Below, in pieces: positions 1 through 7,430 of a stretch of DNA of 16,341 nt (position 1 is its first letter; each line of letters starts with the position of its first letter). Source of the stretch: Bacteroidales bacterium UBA5515 (GTDB lineage: Bacteria > Bacteroidota > Bacteroidia > Bacteroidales > P3); NCBI GenBank assembly GCA_002423895.1, contig DIOL01000023.1:8904-25244 (forward strand), written 5' to 3'. The notes below the pieces were generated by a model. That model ran no database searches and was not told the origin of the DNA. It was given only the letters and a program-made list of their open reading frames with translations. The position numbers were made by a program, and so were the translations under genes.

Positions 1-302
1 TCTGTAAGGTAGGCTGTCATTATGGTGGCTCGTTGAAATGAGAAGACTCTCTTTGGAAGGGTTAGTGTTATTGGGATGCTGTCTATGGAGTTAATACCAA
101 CATTATAGTTAATATAACTTGCTTTCCTATGGGTACTGTCGATGGTTAGTCCTGTGGGGGTGATACTTAAAGAAAGACTGTCGCCCTGAGATTGTTGGGG
201 CTTTATCCATAGTGAGGGATTGAAAAGGGTTTGAGAATAAAGCATGGGTATTAAACTTATGAAGAAAAATACGCAAACGAATGATAATAATACTCGTTTC
301 AT
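1..302 (-). CDS. Secreted protein of unknown function, N-terminal part only
   Basis: The minus-strand frame is open from an ATG at 302 to the window edge, giving about 100 residues. The N-terminus (MKRVLLSFVCVFFFISLIPMLYSQ) is a clear signal peptide: basic start, long hydrophobic core, likely cleavage near Ser-Gln at residues 23-24. After it comes NPSLWIKP and then a Ser/Thr/Ile-rich stretch that looks like beta-strand sequence. The SLWIKP phrase faintly recalls the SLWLKAD-type opening of LamG/concanavalin-like surface proteins of Bacteroidota, but that is a weak resemblance and no family is assigned. Codons ending in C (ACC, CCC, GAC, ATC) are more frequent here than in the neighbouring genes. 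A good promoter match lies just upstream at 345-376. The gene is real with fair confidence; its function is unknown. Confidence 0.72.
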   Translation of the reverse strand, partial: MKRVLLSFVCVFFFISLIPMLYSQTLFNPSLWIKPQQSQGDSLSLSITPTGLTIDSTHRKASYINYNVGINSIDSIPITLTLPKRVFSFQRATIMTAYLT

Positions 303-344
303 AATATTAAAAGGGTTAATTATTAATTTTTTGAATATTTGCGG

Positions 345-376
345 CAAACATAGGAAATAGTTTTTAAACCTGCAAA
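345..376 (-). promoter_or_regulatory. Bacteroidota-type promoter for the secreted-protein gene
   Basis: On the minus strand, TTTG (376-373), a 20-base spacer and TATGTTTG (352-345) match the Bacteroidota -33/-7 consensus (TTTG, then TAnnTTTG). The -7 box lies about 43 bases upstream of the ATG at 302. The -33 box falls inside the stem of the hairpin at 366-392. Confidence 0.6.
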
Positions 377-395
377 TTAATTTTGCAGGTTTTTT
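366..395 (+). terminator. Intrinsic-terminator-like hairpin with a plus-strand U tract
   Basis: An 11-bp perfect stem, AAACCTGCAAA (366-376) with TTTGCAGGTTT (382-392) and a 5-base loop, runs directly into T residues to 395 on the plus strand. On the minus strand the stem is followed by A residues, so the orientation is plus. No plus-strand gene is visible upstream within the window, so what it would terminate is unclear: antisense transcription over the gene at 1-302 is one option. Between 396 and 534 I see no further feature. Confidence 0.5.
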
Positions 396-534
396 GATGA
401 ATATTTTCAATGCATTGATTTTAAGTAATGTAAAATTATGTTAATTTAAAAATATATTGCTATTTAATTTGATATATTTTTCATTATGATTGATGTTTTT
501 TGGAATAAGCTAAGGATAAAGTAAGATAAGCTTA

Positions 535-1323
535 TTATTTATTGTTTACTCCATATCCAAAAAGAGAAAAATCGCTAAGGGTAGGGTCTTCAGGGAAAAC
601 ATCTTTTAGTTTGGCCGTTATTTCAAGAGCTGTTTGCATATTGGCTTGCTTTGACTTTGTTAAGTTTAGCAAAAGGGCTTGCTGATGAACATGAGTGTCA
701 ACTGGAATTATTAAATCTTTAGGTTTGAGAATTGTCCAAATGCCTAAATCAACAATATTATCATTTCTAACCAACCAACGAAGCAACATACAAAGTCGTT
801 TGCAGGCTGATTTTGTGTTTATTGGAATTCCTGCTACATCTTTAAAAATTTCAATTATTATTTCAATAACTTCCAAGCAAGGATTTGAATTAATGTTATC
901 TTTCTCAATGCTTTTTTGTTTTAGTTTCAGCTCTTTTTCTATTTTTTCTTCAAGCGAATTATTGTTTTCTTGAATATAGATTTTGTGTAGTGTGTTACAA
1001 AGGTTGTAGAAGTCGTTGTGTTTGTAGAAACGATAGAGGGATTGATTATTGTTTTTGTGTTTTTCAAAACCTCTTTGCTTGATATATTCAAATGGGCTGT
1101 TGGAATAGTTGAGGTTAATTTCTTGATGAATAAGATTTAGGGTTTGAAGAATTGCCTTTCTATTGCCATAAGCCAGCCAAGTGCTGATAAAAGAAGAGAT
1201 TTCAATATCCTGTTTTTTGGAATATTGATGAGGAAACTTTATTGGATCAGTTTCAATAAAATCTTTGGTGTTATATGTCTTGGCATATTCAATTAGGAGA
1301 GAGGCTTTAGCTTTTGAAATCAT
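535..1323 (-). CDS. DUF2400 (TIGR02757) family protein
   Basis: The 262-residue product matches the TIGR02757/DUF2400 family, conserved in Bacteroidota and some other phyla, of unknown biochemical role. Recognisable parts are the N-terminal FISTWLAYGNRKAI segment (residues ~45-58), the central region around CKRLCMLLRWLVRND, then LIIPVDTHVHQQALLLNL and the C-terminal PTLSDFSLFGYGVNN. The central and C-terminal parts are reminiscent of helix-hairpin-helix DNA glycosylases, an inference from motif style only. Its ATG lies 21 bases after the stop of the GH3-serine hydrolase gene, with no promoter box or terminator between, so the two are probably co-transcribed. A Lys/Glu/Asn-rich insert at about residues 120-146 looks loosely structured. 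Family assignment is confident; function is not known. Confidence 0.85.
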   Translation of the reverse strand: MISKAKASLLIEYAKTYNTKDFIETDPIKFPHQYSKKQDIEISSFISTWLAYGNRKAILQTLNLIHQEINLNYSNSPFEYIKQRGFEKHKNNNQSLYRFYKHNDFYNLCNTLHKIYIQENNNSLEEKIEKELKLKQKSIEKDNINSNPCLEVIEIIIEIFKDVAGIPINTKSACKRLCMLLRWLVRNDNIVDLGIWTILKPKDLIIPVDTHVHQQALLLNLTKSKQANMQTALEITAKLKDVFPEDPTLSDFSLFGYGVNNK

Positions 1324-1344
1324 GGCAGCAGTTGAACAATATTT

Positions 1345-4275
1345 TTAGTAGTTTATTATTGATTCGTATAGCAAGTCGTGAATATTTGTTCTGATATTCT
1401 TTTTAGAAAGTTTTCCATTATTTTGATCAGGATAAACTCTATTGGCAAGGAATACAAATGTCAAGTTTCCCTTTGGCTCAACCCAAAAATAAGTTCCAGT
1501 AAATCCAGTATGTCCAAAACTTTCTTTTGAAGCGTATTGTGAGCAAGGAGATGAATTTCCAAGTTCTTTTGGAACTGGCTTGTCAAATCCCAACACTCTT
1601 CTGTTGTTTTTGAAATATGCTGTGTTGAAAAGCTTTAATGTGCTTTCATTTATATATCTATGATTATTATACACTCCTCCATTTAGAAGCATTTGGCAAA
1701 GTTGAGCAATATCCATTGCATTGGAAAAAAGTCCTGCATGACCAGCAACTCCTCCAAACATTGCAGCAGCTGGATCGTGAACATAACCTAAAATTTGTCT
1801 GTGTCTAAAAGTATTATCCATTTCAGTTGGAGCAATATTGCTGTTTGAAAATCTTTCCAATGGTTTATATCCAATAAATTTTAATCCCATTGGTTCATAG
1901 AAATTTTCATATGCATAAACATTCAAAGGAGTCTTTGTAATATTTTCAATAACTTCACCTAAAAGTATAAAACCAAAATCGGAGTAAACATATTTTTTCT
2001 CTTTATTCAAATCTGTTTTAACAATCCTATCTAAAATTGTTTTTTTGTAAGATTTAAGAATGTAAAGGCTGTCGCAAACTGGAACATATTTTTCTGAGTT
2101 TGGATTTTGAAACTTGTAGATTGAAGTTTTTAAATTATTGTCATTCATTGTAGCTTTATAGAATGCTTCCCAGGCCTTTAAACCAGCATTATGAGAAAGA
2201 ACTTCTTTGAAAGTGATGTTTTCTTTATTTGAGTTTTCTAAAATTGGAAGATATTTTGAAAGCTTATCATCTAAATTGTATTGTGATTCATCGTAAAGTT
2301 TCATCATGGAAATTGTAGTACTCATAACCTTTGTTACTGAAGCAACATCATAAAGAGTGTTGTTATTAACCTTTTGAATAGAATCGTAAGTTAAATAGCC
2401 ATAAGATTTTTCGTAAACAAGTTTATTGTCTTTATAAACCACAATTTGACAGCCTGGATAAGCCCTGTCTTTTATTCCTTCATTTGCAATGCTGTCAATT
2501 TTTTTGAAATAAAGTGGGTTCATTTGTACATCATTGCAATTTACATAGCTCATAGCTTCATCATCAAAACGCAATCCTAAATTAACCTTATAGTTTTCTG
2601 AGCATGTAACTGGAAGTTTACCTCTAACATCTATTTTCCCAAAAATACTTTTAGCCAAAGAAATTTGTAAAGCTGGTATGTTTTCATAACCTATAAGTAT
2701 TGCTTTTATATCTTTTAAACTATCAATTAGTTGAAGAGAATAGGGGTTAGCAAAAAGAGCAAGAATAGTTTTTTCGTTTTTCTGCAATTGATTTAAATTC
2801 TTTATTATAGTTGAATCAAATCCAAAATTAGTATTAATACTTCTTTTAATATTTCCATTAATAGTTGCAACAACATAATCATAATCAACAAGTTTTCCTT
2901 CAATATTACTTAAAGTATCTTTTGCTCCTATTTTAAAAACATCAACATTAGAATATTCCTTCATTGTTGAAACAAAAGGATTTATATCTCCATTTCCCAA
3001 CTGTACTACAGCAATTTTTATATTATGTCTGTCATATATAGGAAGCATATTGCAATCATTCTTAACAAGAGTAATTATACTTTCTGACAATTGAGTAGTA
3101 ATATCTTCAGCTTGTTTAATCAAATTATCATTTGTAACGGATAATTCTTTAATTTCATCATCAAATAAACCCAATTCATATTTCAAATTAAGAACTTTCT
3201 TGCATTTATTTTCAATGTCTTCTACACTAATTCTATTGTCTTTTACTGCTTGTAAAATTGCACTTACAGCCTTATATGCATCATCAGGCATTAATAAAAT
3301 ATCTACTCCAGCCATTAGAGACAATACTTCAGCCTCTCCATTAGAGTATTCATTAGTAACACCTTTCATTGTTAGTGCATCAGTAATAACAATTCCATTA
3401 AAACAAAGTTCATTTTTTAAATAATCAGTAATAACTTCTTTGCTTAGGGAAGAAGGAAGTTTTTCATTAGGTATAAGAGATGGAATATTCAAATGACCAA
3501 CCATAACCATTTTAGCTCCTCTTTCTATTCCATAAATGAAAGGATAGGAGTCAACAGAATCTATAAACTCCTTGCTATGATTAATTGTTGGTAAAGAATA
3601 ATGAGAATCTGTTTCAGTGTCTCCATGACCAGGGAAATGTTTTAAAGAACCTAAAACACCATTATCTTGCATCCCTTTCATATAAGCCCATCCAAGTTTG
3701 GCAACTCTTTCTTTGTCTTCACCGAATGAACGAAAACCAATTACAGGATTTTTAGGATTTAGATTAATATCAATTGTGGGTGCAAAATTAATATGAATGC
3801 CTAAAGACTTTGCTTGGAGGGCAATATTCTTACCCATTTCGTAAATTAAAGAATCATTTTCTGTTGCTCCAAGAGTTATTTGTGTAGGATAAGAATATGA
3901 ATCAGTTAATCTCATTGCTAAACCCCATTCACCATCTATGCTAACTAAAAGAGGAGTTTTTGCAACAGAATTATATTTTTTGTTTAAATCAATTAAGTCT
4001 TGAGAAGTGCCTTTGAAAAAACAAACTCCACCAATTTTTAAGCTATCAATGCTTTTTGTTATAGCATTAATGTATGAATGCTTTACGTTTGCATCTGAAC
4101 CAATAATAATTAATTGTCCAATCTTTTCTTCAAGAGTCATTGAATTAAGCTTATTACTTACAAAAGCTTCTTGTTGAGAAAGTTTAGCAGGACTTGGTTT
4201 TCTTCCAGTTGCAGAAACACAAGAATATAGTAGAATACATAAACTGGAGAAAACAATAATTAATTTGTACTTCAT
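1345..4275 (-). CDS. Lipoprotein: GH3 (NagZ-like) plus beta-lactamase-fold serine hydrolase fusion
   Basis: A 976-residue, two-enzyme envelope protein. The signal peptide ends in a lipobox (LLYSC, Cys19), so it should be lipid-anchored. Residues ~40-370 are a glycoside hydrolase family 3 N-domain: KHFPGHG (212-218) followed by DSH (223-225) is the Asp-His signature of NagZ-type beta-N-acetylglucosaminidases, and the nucleophile candidate is Asp299 in VITDALTMKG. Residues ~395-560 resemble the GH3 C-terminal domain. Residues ~585-970 are a serine hydrolase of the beta-lactamase/penicillin-binding fold with SVTK (646-649, nucleophile Ser646), YSD (764-766) and HTG (922-924). This fusion is a known Bacteroidota architecture. 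Inference: it trims peptidoglycan or its fragments, removing GlcNAc and acting as a D,D-peptidase or esterase. A TATCTTTG box lies upstream (4313-4320), and DUF2400 follows as an operon partner. Confidence 0.93.
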   Translation of the reverse strand: MKYKLIIVFSSLCILLYSCVSATGRKPSPAKLSQQEAFVSNKLNSMTLEEKIGQLIIIGSDANVKHSYINAITKSIDSLKIGGVCFFKGTSQDLIDLNKKYNSVAKTPLLVSIDGEWGLAMRLTDSYSYPTQITLGATENDSLIYEMGKNIALQAKSLGIHINFAPTIDINLNPKNPVIGFRSFGEDKERVAKLGWAYMKGMQDNGVLGSLKHFPGHGDTETDSHYSLPTINHSKEFIDSVDSYPFIYGIERGAKMVMVGHLNIPSLIPNEKLPSSLSKEVITDYLKNELCFNGIVITDALTMKGVTNEYSNGEAEVLSLMAGVDILLMPDDAYKAVSAILQAVKDNRISVEDIENKCKKVLNLKYELGLFDDEIKELSVTNDNLIKQAEDITTQLSESIITLVKNDCNMLPIYDRHNIKIAVVQLGNGDINPFVSTMKEYSNVDVFKIGAKDTLSNIEGKLVDYDYVVATINGNIKRSINTNFGFDSTIIKNLNQLQKNEKTILALFANPYSLQLIDSLKDIKAILIGYENIPALQISLAKSIFGKIDVRGKLPVTCSENYKVNLGLRFDDEAMSYVNCNDVQMNPLYFKKIDSIANEGIKDRAYPGCQIVVYKDNKLVYEKSYGYLTYDSIQKVNNNTLYDVASVTKVMSTTISMMKLYDESQYNLDDKLSKYLPILENSNKENITFKEVLSHNAGLKAWEAFYKATMNDNNLKTSIYKFQNPNSEKYVPVCDSLYILKSYKKTILDRIVKTDLNKEKKYVYSDFGFILLGEVIENITKTPLNVYAYENFYEPMGLKFIGYKPLERFSNSNIAPTEMDNTFRHRQILGYVHDPAAAMFGGVAGHAGLFSNAMDIAQLCQMLLNGGVYNNHRYINESTLKLFNTAYFKNNRRVLGFDKPVPKELGNSSPCSQYASKESFGHTGFTGTYFWVEPKGNLTFVFLANRVYPDQNNGKLSKKNIRTNIHDLLYESIINY

Positions 4276-4312
4276 TTTAATTTATTGATTGGTGATAATG
4301 TTTATAATTGTG

Positions 4313-4320
4313 CAAAGATA
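4313..4320 (-). promoter_or_regulatory. -7 promoter box (TATCTTTG) for the GH3-serine hydrolase operon
   Basis: The minus strand reads TATCTTTGC, a perfect TAnnTTTG box, about 38 bases upstream of the ATG at 4275. No TTG sits at the expected -33 distance, so the call rests on the -7 box alone. Confidence 0.55.
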
Positions 4321-4365
4321 ATGAAAATAGATGTATTCTTGTATGTGAATTTGGAATTAATATAA

Positions 4366-4401
4366 ACAAAAAGAGCTGTCAAACTTAATTTGACAGCTCT
4401 T
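4366..4401 (-). terminator. Intrinsic terminator of the small lipoprotein gene
   Basis: A perfect 13-bp stem (4371-4383 with 4389-4401, core GAGCTGTCAAA) and a 5-base loop are followed on the minus strand by TTTGTTTATA. The hairpin begins 20 bases after the stop codon of the lipoprotein gene at 4421 and lies before the promoter of the next minus-strand gene. Confidence 0.85.
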
Positions 4402-4420
4402 CAAATTTTTTAATAAAAAA

Positions 4421-4867
4421 TTATTTAGAAGAAGAAACTATAACAATAGCTGCTTGTTGTACTCTTGATTTGTAAGTAGGGTTTGAAATACATTCCTTAA
4501 CTTTAGCATCTCTTGAAGCAACTTCTTTTCTAAGTGCTAACCATTCTTCAAGTTGTTTTGGTCCGTTTGCTTTTAGTTTCTTTGCACTTTGAATTCTTGT
4601 AGCAAATCCTTCGTATTCAGCAACTAATTTTTCGCAAGGATCAACTTTTGGTTGTTCAGCTTTTGCTGGTTTTGCTGCTGGTTTAGCAGTTGTAGTTGTT
4701 TTTGCAGGAGCTGGAGTAGCTACTGGTTCTGCAACTGGTGCTTCAGTTTCTACTGCAGGAGTTTCAATAGCTGTTTCTGTTGGAGTTTCAACAGGTGCTT
4801 CTTTCTTTCCACAAGCTGCAACTAATGCAACTAATGCAATACCTAATAATAAGTGTTTTACCTTCAT
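4421..4867 (-). CDS. Small lipoprotein with a Pro/Ala/Glu/Lys-rich linker
   Basis: The product is 148 residues. The lipoprotein signal ends in VAAC with Cys19, followed by GKKE, so the mature protein is lipid-anchored. Residues ~23-76 are a low-complexity spacer made of Pro, Ala, Thr, Glu and later Lys (ETPAVETEAPVAEPVA, AKPAAKPAKA), a typical flexible tether away from the membrane. The C-terminal 70 residues form a compact charged helical-looking domain bounded by Cys78 and Cys126, which could form a disulfide. I do not recognise this domain, although its layout is like small uncharacterised Bacteroidota lipoproteins. It has its own promoter (4911-4940) and terminator (4366-4401), so it is monocistronic and possibly well expressed. 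Function unknown. Confidence 0.85.
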   Translation of the reverse strand: MKVKHLLLGIALVALVAACGKKEAPVETPTETAIETPAVETEAPVAEPVATPAPAKTTTTAKPAAKPAKAEQPKVDPCEKLVAEYEGFATRIQSAKKLKANGPKQLEEWLALRKEVASRDAKVKECISNPTYKSRVQQAAIVIVSSSK

Positions 4868-4910
4868 AATTTTTTAAATTTTAAAATTAGTAATCATAAA
4901 TTTGACACTG

Positions 4911-4940
4911 CAATAATACAACAAATTTTCAATTTAGCAA
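4911..4940 (-). promoter_or_regulatory. Promoter of the small lipoprotein gene
   Basis: On the minus strand, TTG (4940-4938), a 19-base spacer and TATTATTG (4918-4911) match the -33/-7 pattern with one mismatch in the TAnnTTTG box. The box lies 43 bases upstream of the ATG. Confidence 0.5.
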
Positions 4941-5143
4941 GAGTTTAATAGAAATAAAAAATAAGAGATTTGAATGTTTATTTGTTTTGAATTTTGGAAT
5001 CAATAAGTTAAATGTGAAAAAAATGTTTGACAAAAATAATTTTTATTATTTAATACTTATTCCAATTGTCACATTGAATGAGTTTTGTTGTATAGTATTA
5101 AGTCAAAAAAAGATTATTTACTAATGAAATAAAACAATTATTG

Positions 5144-5151
5144 TAATTTTG
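5144..5151 (+). promoter_or_regulatory. -7 promoter box (TAATTTTG) for the 2-hydroxyacid dehydrogenase
   Basis: A perfect TAnnTTTG match lies 22 bases upstream of the ATG at 5174, leaving a short 5' leader. No TTG is present at the usual -33 distance. Confidence 0.5.
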
Positions 5152-5173
5152 CTCCATAAATTATTAAAAGGAT

Positions 5174-6106
5174 ATGAAAATAGTAAGTGTTGAACCAATA
5201 GGTATTAGTGTTGAAAAAGCAGAGCAAATAAAAAAAGAATTTTTGGACTTAGGGCATGACTTTCATTGTTATATGGGTAGAAAAGAAGATGAGGAAACTT
5301 TGAAAGAAAGAATGCATGACGCTGATGTAGTTATTATTTCAAACATTAAATTAAGTGCAGAAGTTTTAAAATCATCTCCAAAATTGAAAATGCTGTCGGT
5401 TGCTTTCACTGGTTTAGACCATATTGATTTAGATTATTGTAAAGAGCATAATATAAAAGTTGTAAATGCTTCAGGATATGCAACTGTTGGCGTTGCTGAA
5501 CTTGCAATTGGATTAATGATTGACGTTTTTCGTCATATTACATTATTAGACCAAGATACAAGAAATGGTAAAACAAGAAATAACTTTTTAGGTCGTCAAT
5601 TAAGAGGTAAAACAGTTGGAATTGTTGGAACTGGAGCCATTGGATTGGAAACAGCAATAATGTTGAAAGCAATGGGTTGTAATATTATTGCATGGAGCAG
5701 AACAGAAAGAGAAGAAGTAAAAAAACATAATATTAAATATGTATCACTTCAAGATTTAATGAAGCAATCTGATATTATTTCACTTCATGTTCCTTTAACA
5801 AAAGAAACTCATCATTTAATTAACAAGGATTTATTATCGCTTTGTAAGAAAGATGCAATTTTAATAAACACTGCAAGAGGTAATGTCGTGGATATGGAAG
5901 CTTTGGCTGAAAGTTTAAGAGAAGGTCTTTTGGCAGGAGCAGGTATTGATGTTTTTGAAACAGAACCTCCATTAGCAAAAAATCATCCGCTAATAAATGT
6001 TCCTAATTGTGTTCTAACTCCACACATAGCTTACGCAACACGAGAAGCATTTGATATTAGAATAGAGATTGTGATTAATAATATTAAGAATTGGTTGAGG
6101 TGTTGA
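5174..6106 (+). CDS. NAD-dependent D-isomer-specific 2-hydroxyacid dehydrogenase
   Basis: The product is 310 residues, normal length for the family without a regulatory domain. It should interconvert a 2-oxoacid and a D-2-hydroxyacid with NAD(P)H in the cytoplasm. The nucleotide-binding Rossmann motif is GTGAIG (152-157), and the family signature INTARGNVVD carries catalytic Arg235. Glu264 in FETEPP and His284 in TPHIA complete the Arg-Glu-His set. The substrate (glycerate/hydroxypyruvate, 3-phosphoglycerate, lactate or other) cannot be told from sequence; there is no ACT domain, so it is not a full SerA of the regulated type. It stands alone, with its own promoter box, and converges on the DAHP synthase gene. 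The last codons (WLRC, stop) overlap a stretch related to the octamer repeat on the opposite strand, so the extreme C-terminus may be a recent extension. Confidence 0.9.
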   Translation: MKIVSVEPIGISVEKAEQIKKEFLDLGHDFHCYMGRKEDEETLKERMHDADVVIISNIKLSAEVLKSSPKLKMLSVAFTGLDHIDLDYCKEHNIKVVNASGYATVGVAELAIGLMIDVFRHITLLDQDTRNGKTRNNFLGRQLRGKTVGIVGTGAIGLETAIMLKAMGCNIIAWSRTEREEVKKHNIKYVSLQDLMKQSDIISLHVPLTKETHHLINKDLLSLCKKDAILINTARGNVVDMEALAESLREGLLAGAGIDVFETEPPLAKNHPLINVPNCVLTPHIAYATREAFDIRIEIVINNIKNWLRC

Positions 6107-6113
6107 GAAGATT

Positions 6114-6137
6114 CAACTAAACAACTAAACGATTAAA
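6114..6137. repeat. Degenerate tandem octamer repeat, 3 units (CAACTAAA type)
   Basis: Three consecutive 8-base units read CAACTAAA, CAACTAAA, CGATTAAA in the gap between two convergent genes. Immediately to the left (6093-6108) the minus strand reads CTCAACACCTCAACC, the same style of unit in opposite orientation, overlapping the end of the dehydrogenase gene. Related arrays are at 13190-13213 and 15311-15350. Confidence 0.6.
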
Positions 6138-6142
6138 CAAGA

Positions 6143-7171
6143 TCACTTGTCTTTAAATATTTCATTTTGAATACGAATAGATTCTTGATGAATTGATTCA
6201 AAAATATCTTTAATAAATTCTTCGTCTAATTTGCTGCCTTTTGCATTTTCCAATCTTTTTTGAATCATTTCGTCTAAACGTTTAATTTGTAAGATTGGAA
6301 TATTCTTTTCTTTTTTAATTTTAGCAACCTCAATTGCTAAATTCATTCTTTGTTTCAAAATATCTAATAACTCAAAATCAAGACTGTCAATTTCAGCTCT
6401 TAATGTCTTGATTGAATCAATTTTTTCAATGCTGTTATTCGGAATGATAAGTTCATCCAATAATTGTTTCAGTTCTAAAGGAGTTATTTGCTGTTTTTTA
6501 TCTGTTAAAGCTTCATTAGGATTATTATGAACTTCAATCATCAATCCATTTAGACCAATATTTATAGCTGTTTGAGAAATATCTTTAACCAAACAACTTT
6601 TACCAGCAATATGGCTTGGATCACAAATAATAGGAATATCAGGAAAAATTCTTTTTAATTCTATAGGTATTTTCCAATAGGGAGTTTGACGATAAATGCC
6701 ATTATCGGCAAATGAAAAACCTCTATGAATTGCATAAACTTTACCATTGCAGCAAGATTTTATTCTTTCAATTGCTCCAACCCAAAGTTTAATATCTGGA
6801 TTTAGTGGATTTTTAATAAATACAGAAATATTTACTCCTTTTAAACTTTCTGCAAGCTCCTGAACATAAAATGGATTTGTTGTTGTTCTTGCTCCAATCC
6901 AAACTCCATCAATAGAGTGTTCTAAGCATTTTTCAATATGAGTAGGAGTGCCGACTTCGGTCATTACTTTCAAAGGAGTTTGCTTTTTTACTTCAGAGAG
7001 CCAACGCAAACCCTTAACTCCAACACCCTCAAAATGGTTTGGCCTTGTGCGAGGTTTCCAAATTCCTGCCCTAAACCAATTTATGCCACCAATAGCGCTT
7101 ATTTCTTTAGCTGTACTTAAAATTTGTTCTTTTGATTCCGCAGAACAGGGTCCTGCTATTAATTCAAGCAC
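6143..7171 (-). CDS. Bifunctional DAHP synthase / chorismate mutase (type II)
   Basis: The 342-residue product fuses two shikimate-pathway enzymes. Residues 1-240 are a type I-beta 3-deoxy-7-phosphoheptulonate synthase (phosphoenolpyruvate + erythrose 4-phosphate): GPCS (7-10), KPRT (39-42), ARTTTNP (94-100), IKNPLNPD (119-126), HRGF (149-152), DPSH (184-187) and EVHNNP (213-218) cover the substrate and metal ligands. Residues ~250-340 are an AroQ-type chorismate mutase (chorismate to prephenate), with LRAEIDSLD and LKQRMNLAIEVAKIKKEKN carrying the usual Arg and Lys. In the family the fused mutase commonly gives feedback control by prephenate; that is not visible here. The ATG overlaps the 3' end of the 63-residue gene by 13 bases, so translation may be coupled. 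Transcription must read through the terminator at 7351-7392 or start within the upstream genes. Confidence 0.93.
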   Translation of the reverse strand: MLELIAGPCSAESKEQILSTAKEISAIGGINWFRAGIWKPRTRPNHFEGVGVKGLRWLSEVKKQTPLKVMTEVGTPTHIEKCLEHSIDGVWIGARTTTNPFYVQELAESLKGVNISVFIKNPLNPDIKLWVGAIERIKSCCNGKVYAIHRGFSFADNGIYRQTPYWKIPIELKRIFPDIPIICDPSHIAGKSCLVKDISQTAINIGLNGLMIEVHNNPNEALTDKKQQITPLELKQLLDELIIPNNSIEKIDSIKTLRAEIDSLDFELLDILKQRMNLAIEVAKIKKEKNIPILQIKRLDEMIQKRLENAKGSKLDEEFIKDIFESIHQESIRIQNEIFKDK

Positions 7172-7350
7172 AACTCAAAATCATGATTTAAAGTTAAACT
7201 TTCAAATCTTTCGCAATTTGCATAAGAAAGAATAGTTGTGATAACTTTATTGCTCGGAAGTAATGAAGTTTCTTCTTGAACCGAACTTTCATTTTCAAAA
7301 AGATCTTCTTCCCACGATGTTAATAAATCAAATATGTAATTTTCTGCCAT
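7159..7350 (-). CDS. Small acidic protein between the sigma factor and DAHP synthase genes
   Basis: A 63-residue protein (MAENYIFDLLTSWEED...) with an acidic N-terminal half (EEDLFENESSVQEE) and the segment LLPSNKVITTILSYANCERFESL. Small proteins with a PSxKxxxxILxYSxAL-like stretch are common beside sigma-factor genes in Bacteroidales, and this one fits that style from memory, not from a search. It has no signal peptide or membrane segment. Its stop codon lies inside the DAHP synthase frame (13-base overlap), supporting a real, translated gene. Its start codon follows directly after the U tract of an intrinsic terminator. Function unknown; a sigma-associated regulator is only a guess from position. 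Confidence 0.7.
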   Translation of the reverse strand: MAENYIFDLLTSWEEDLFENESSVQEETSLLPSNKVITTILSYANCERFESLTLNHDFELCLN

Positions 7351-7392
7351 AAAAAAAATTGTTAGTTGCTTTTATTGAAAAACGACTAACAA
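7351..7392 (-). terminator. Intrinsic terminator after the sigma gene, abutting the next start codon
   Basis: The minus strand forms an 8-bp perfect stem TTGTTAGT / ACTAACAA (7392-7385 with 7366-7359), extended inward past a mismatch by about six further pairs of the GTTTT / AAAAGC kind. Eight consecutive U residues (7358-7351) follow. The ATG of the 63-residue gene begins at the very next base (7350). Confidence 0.8.
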
Positions 7393-7430
7393 ATTTTATT
7401 ATTATATGCTTTTATCCTTTTAAGAATTTT

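Larger units (their letters stand above)
4868..5173. other. Divergent intergenic region (306 bp)
   Basis: This AT-rich stretch separates the minus-strand lipoprotein from the plus-strand dehydrogenase. It holds the two promoter matches listed separately (4911-4940 minus, 5144-5151 plus). Between them, roughly 4945-5140, I see only AT-rich sequence with no convincing ORF, hairpin or repeat. Confidence 0.5.

Noticed and set aside
504..536. AATAAGCT / AGCTTATT inverted repeat as a terminator for the DUF2400 gene
   Set aside because: The 17-base loop is long, the stem is AT-rich and on the minus strand it is followed by A residues, not a U tract.
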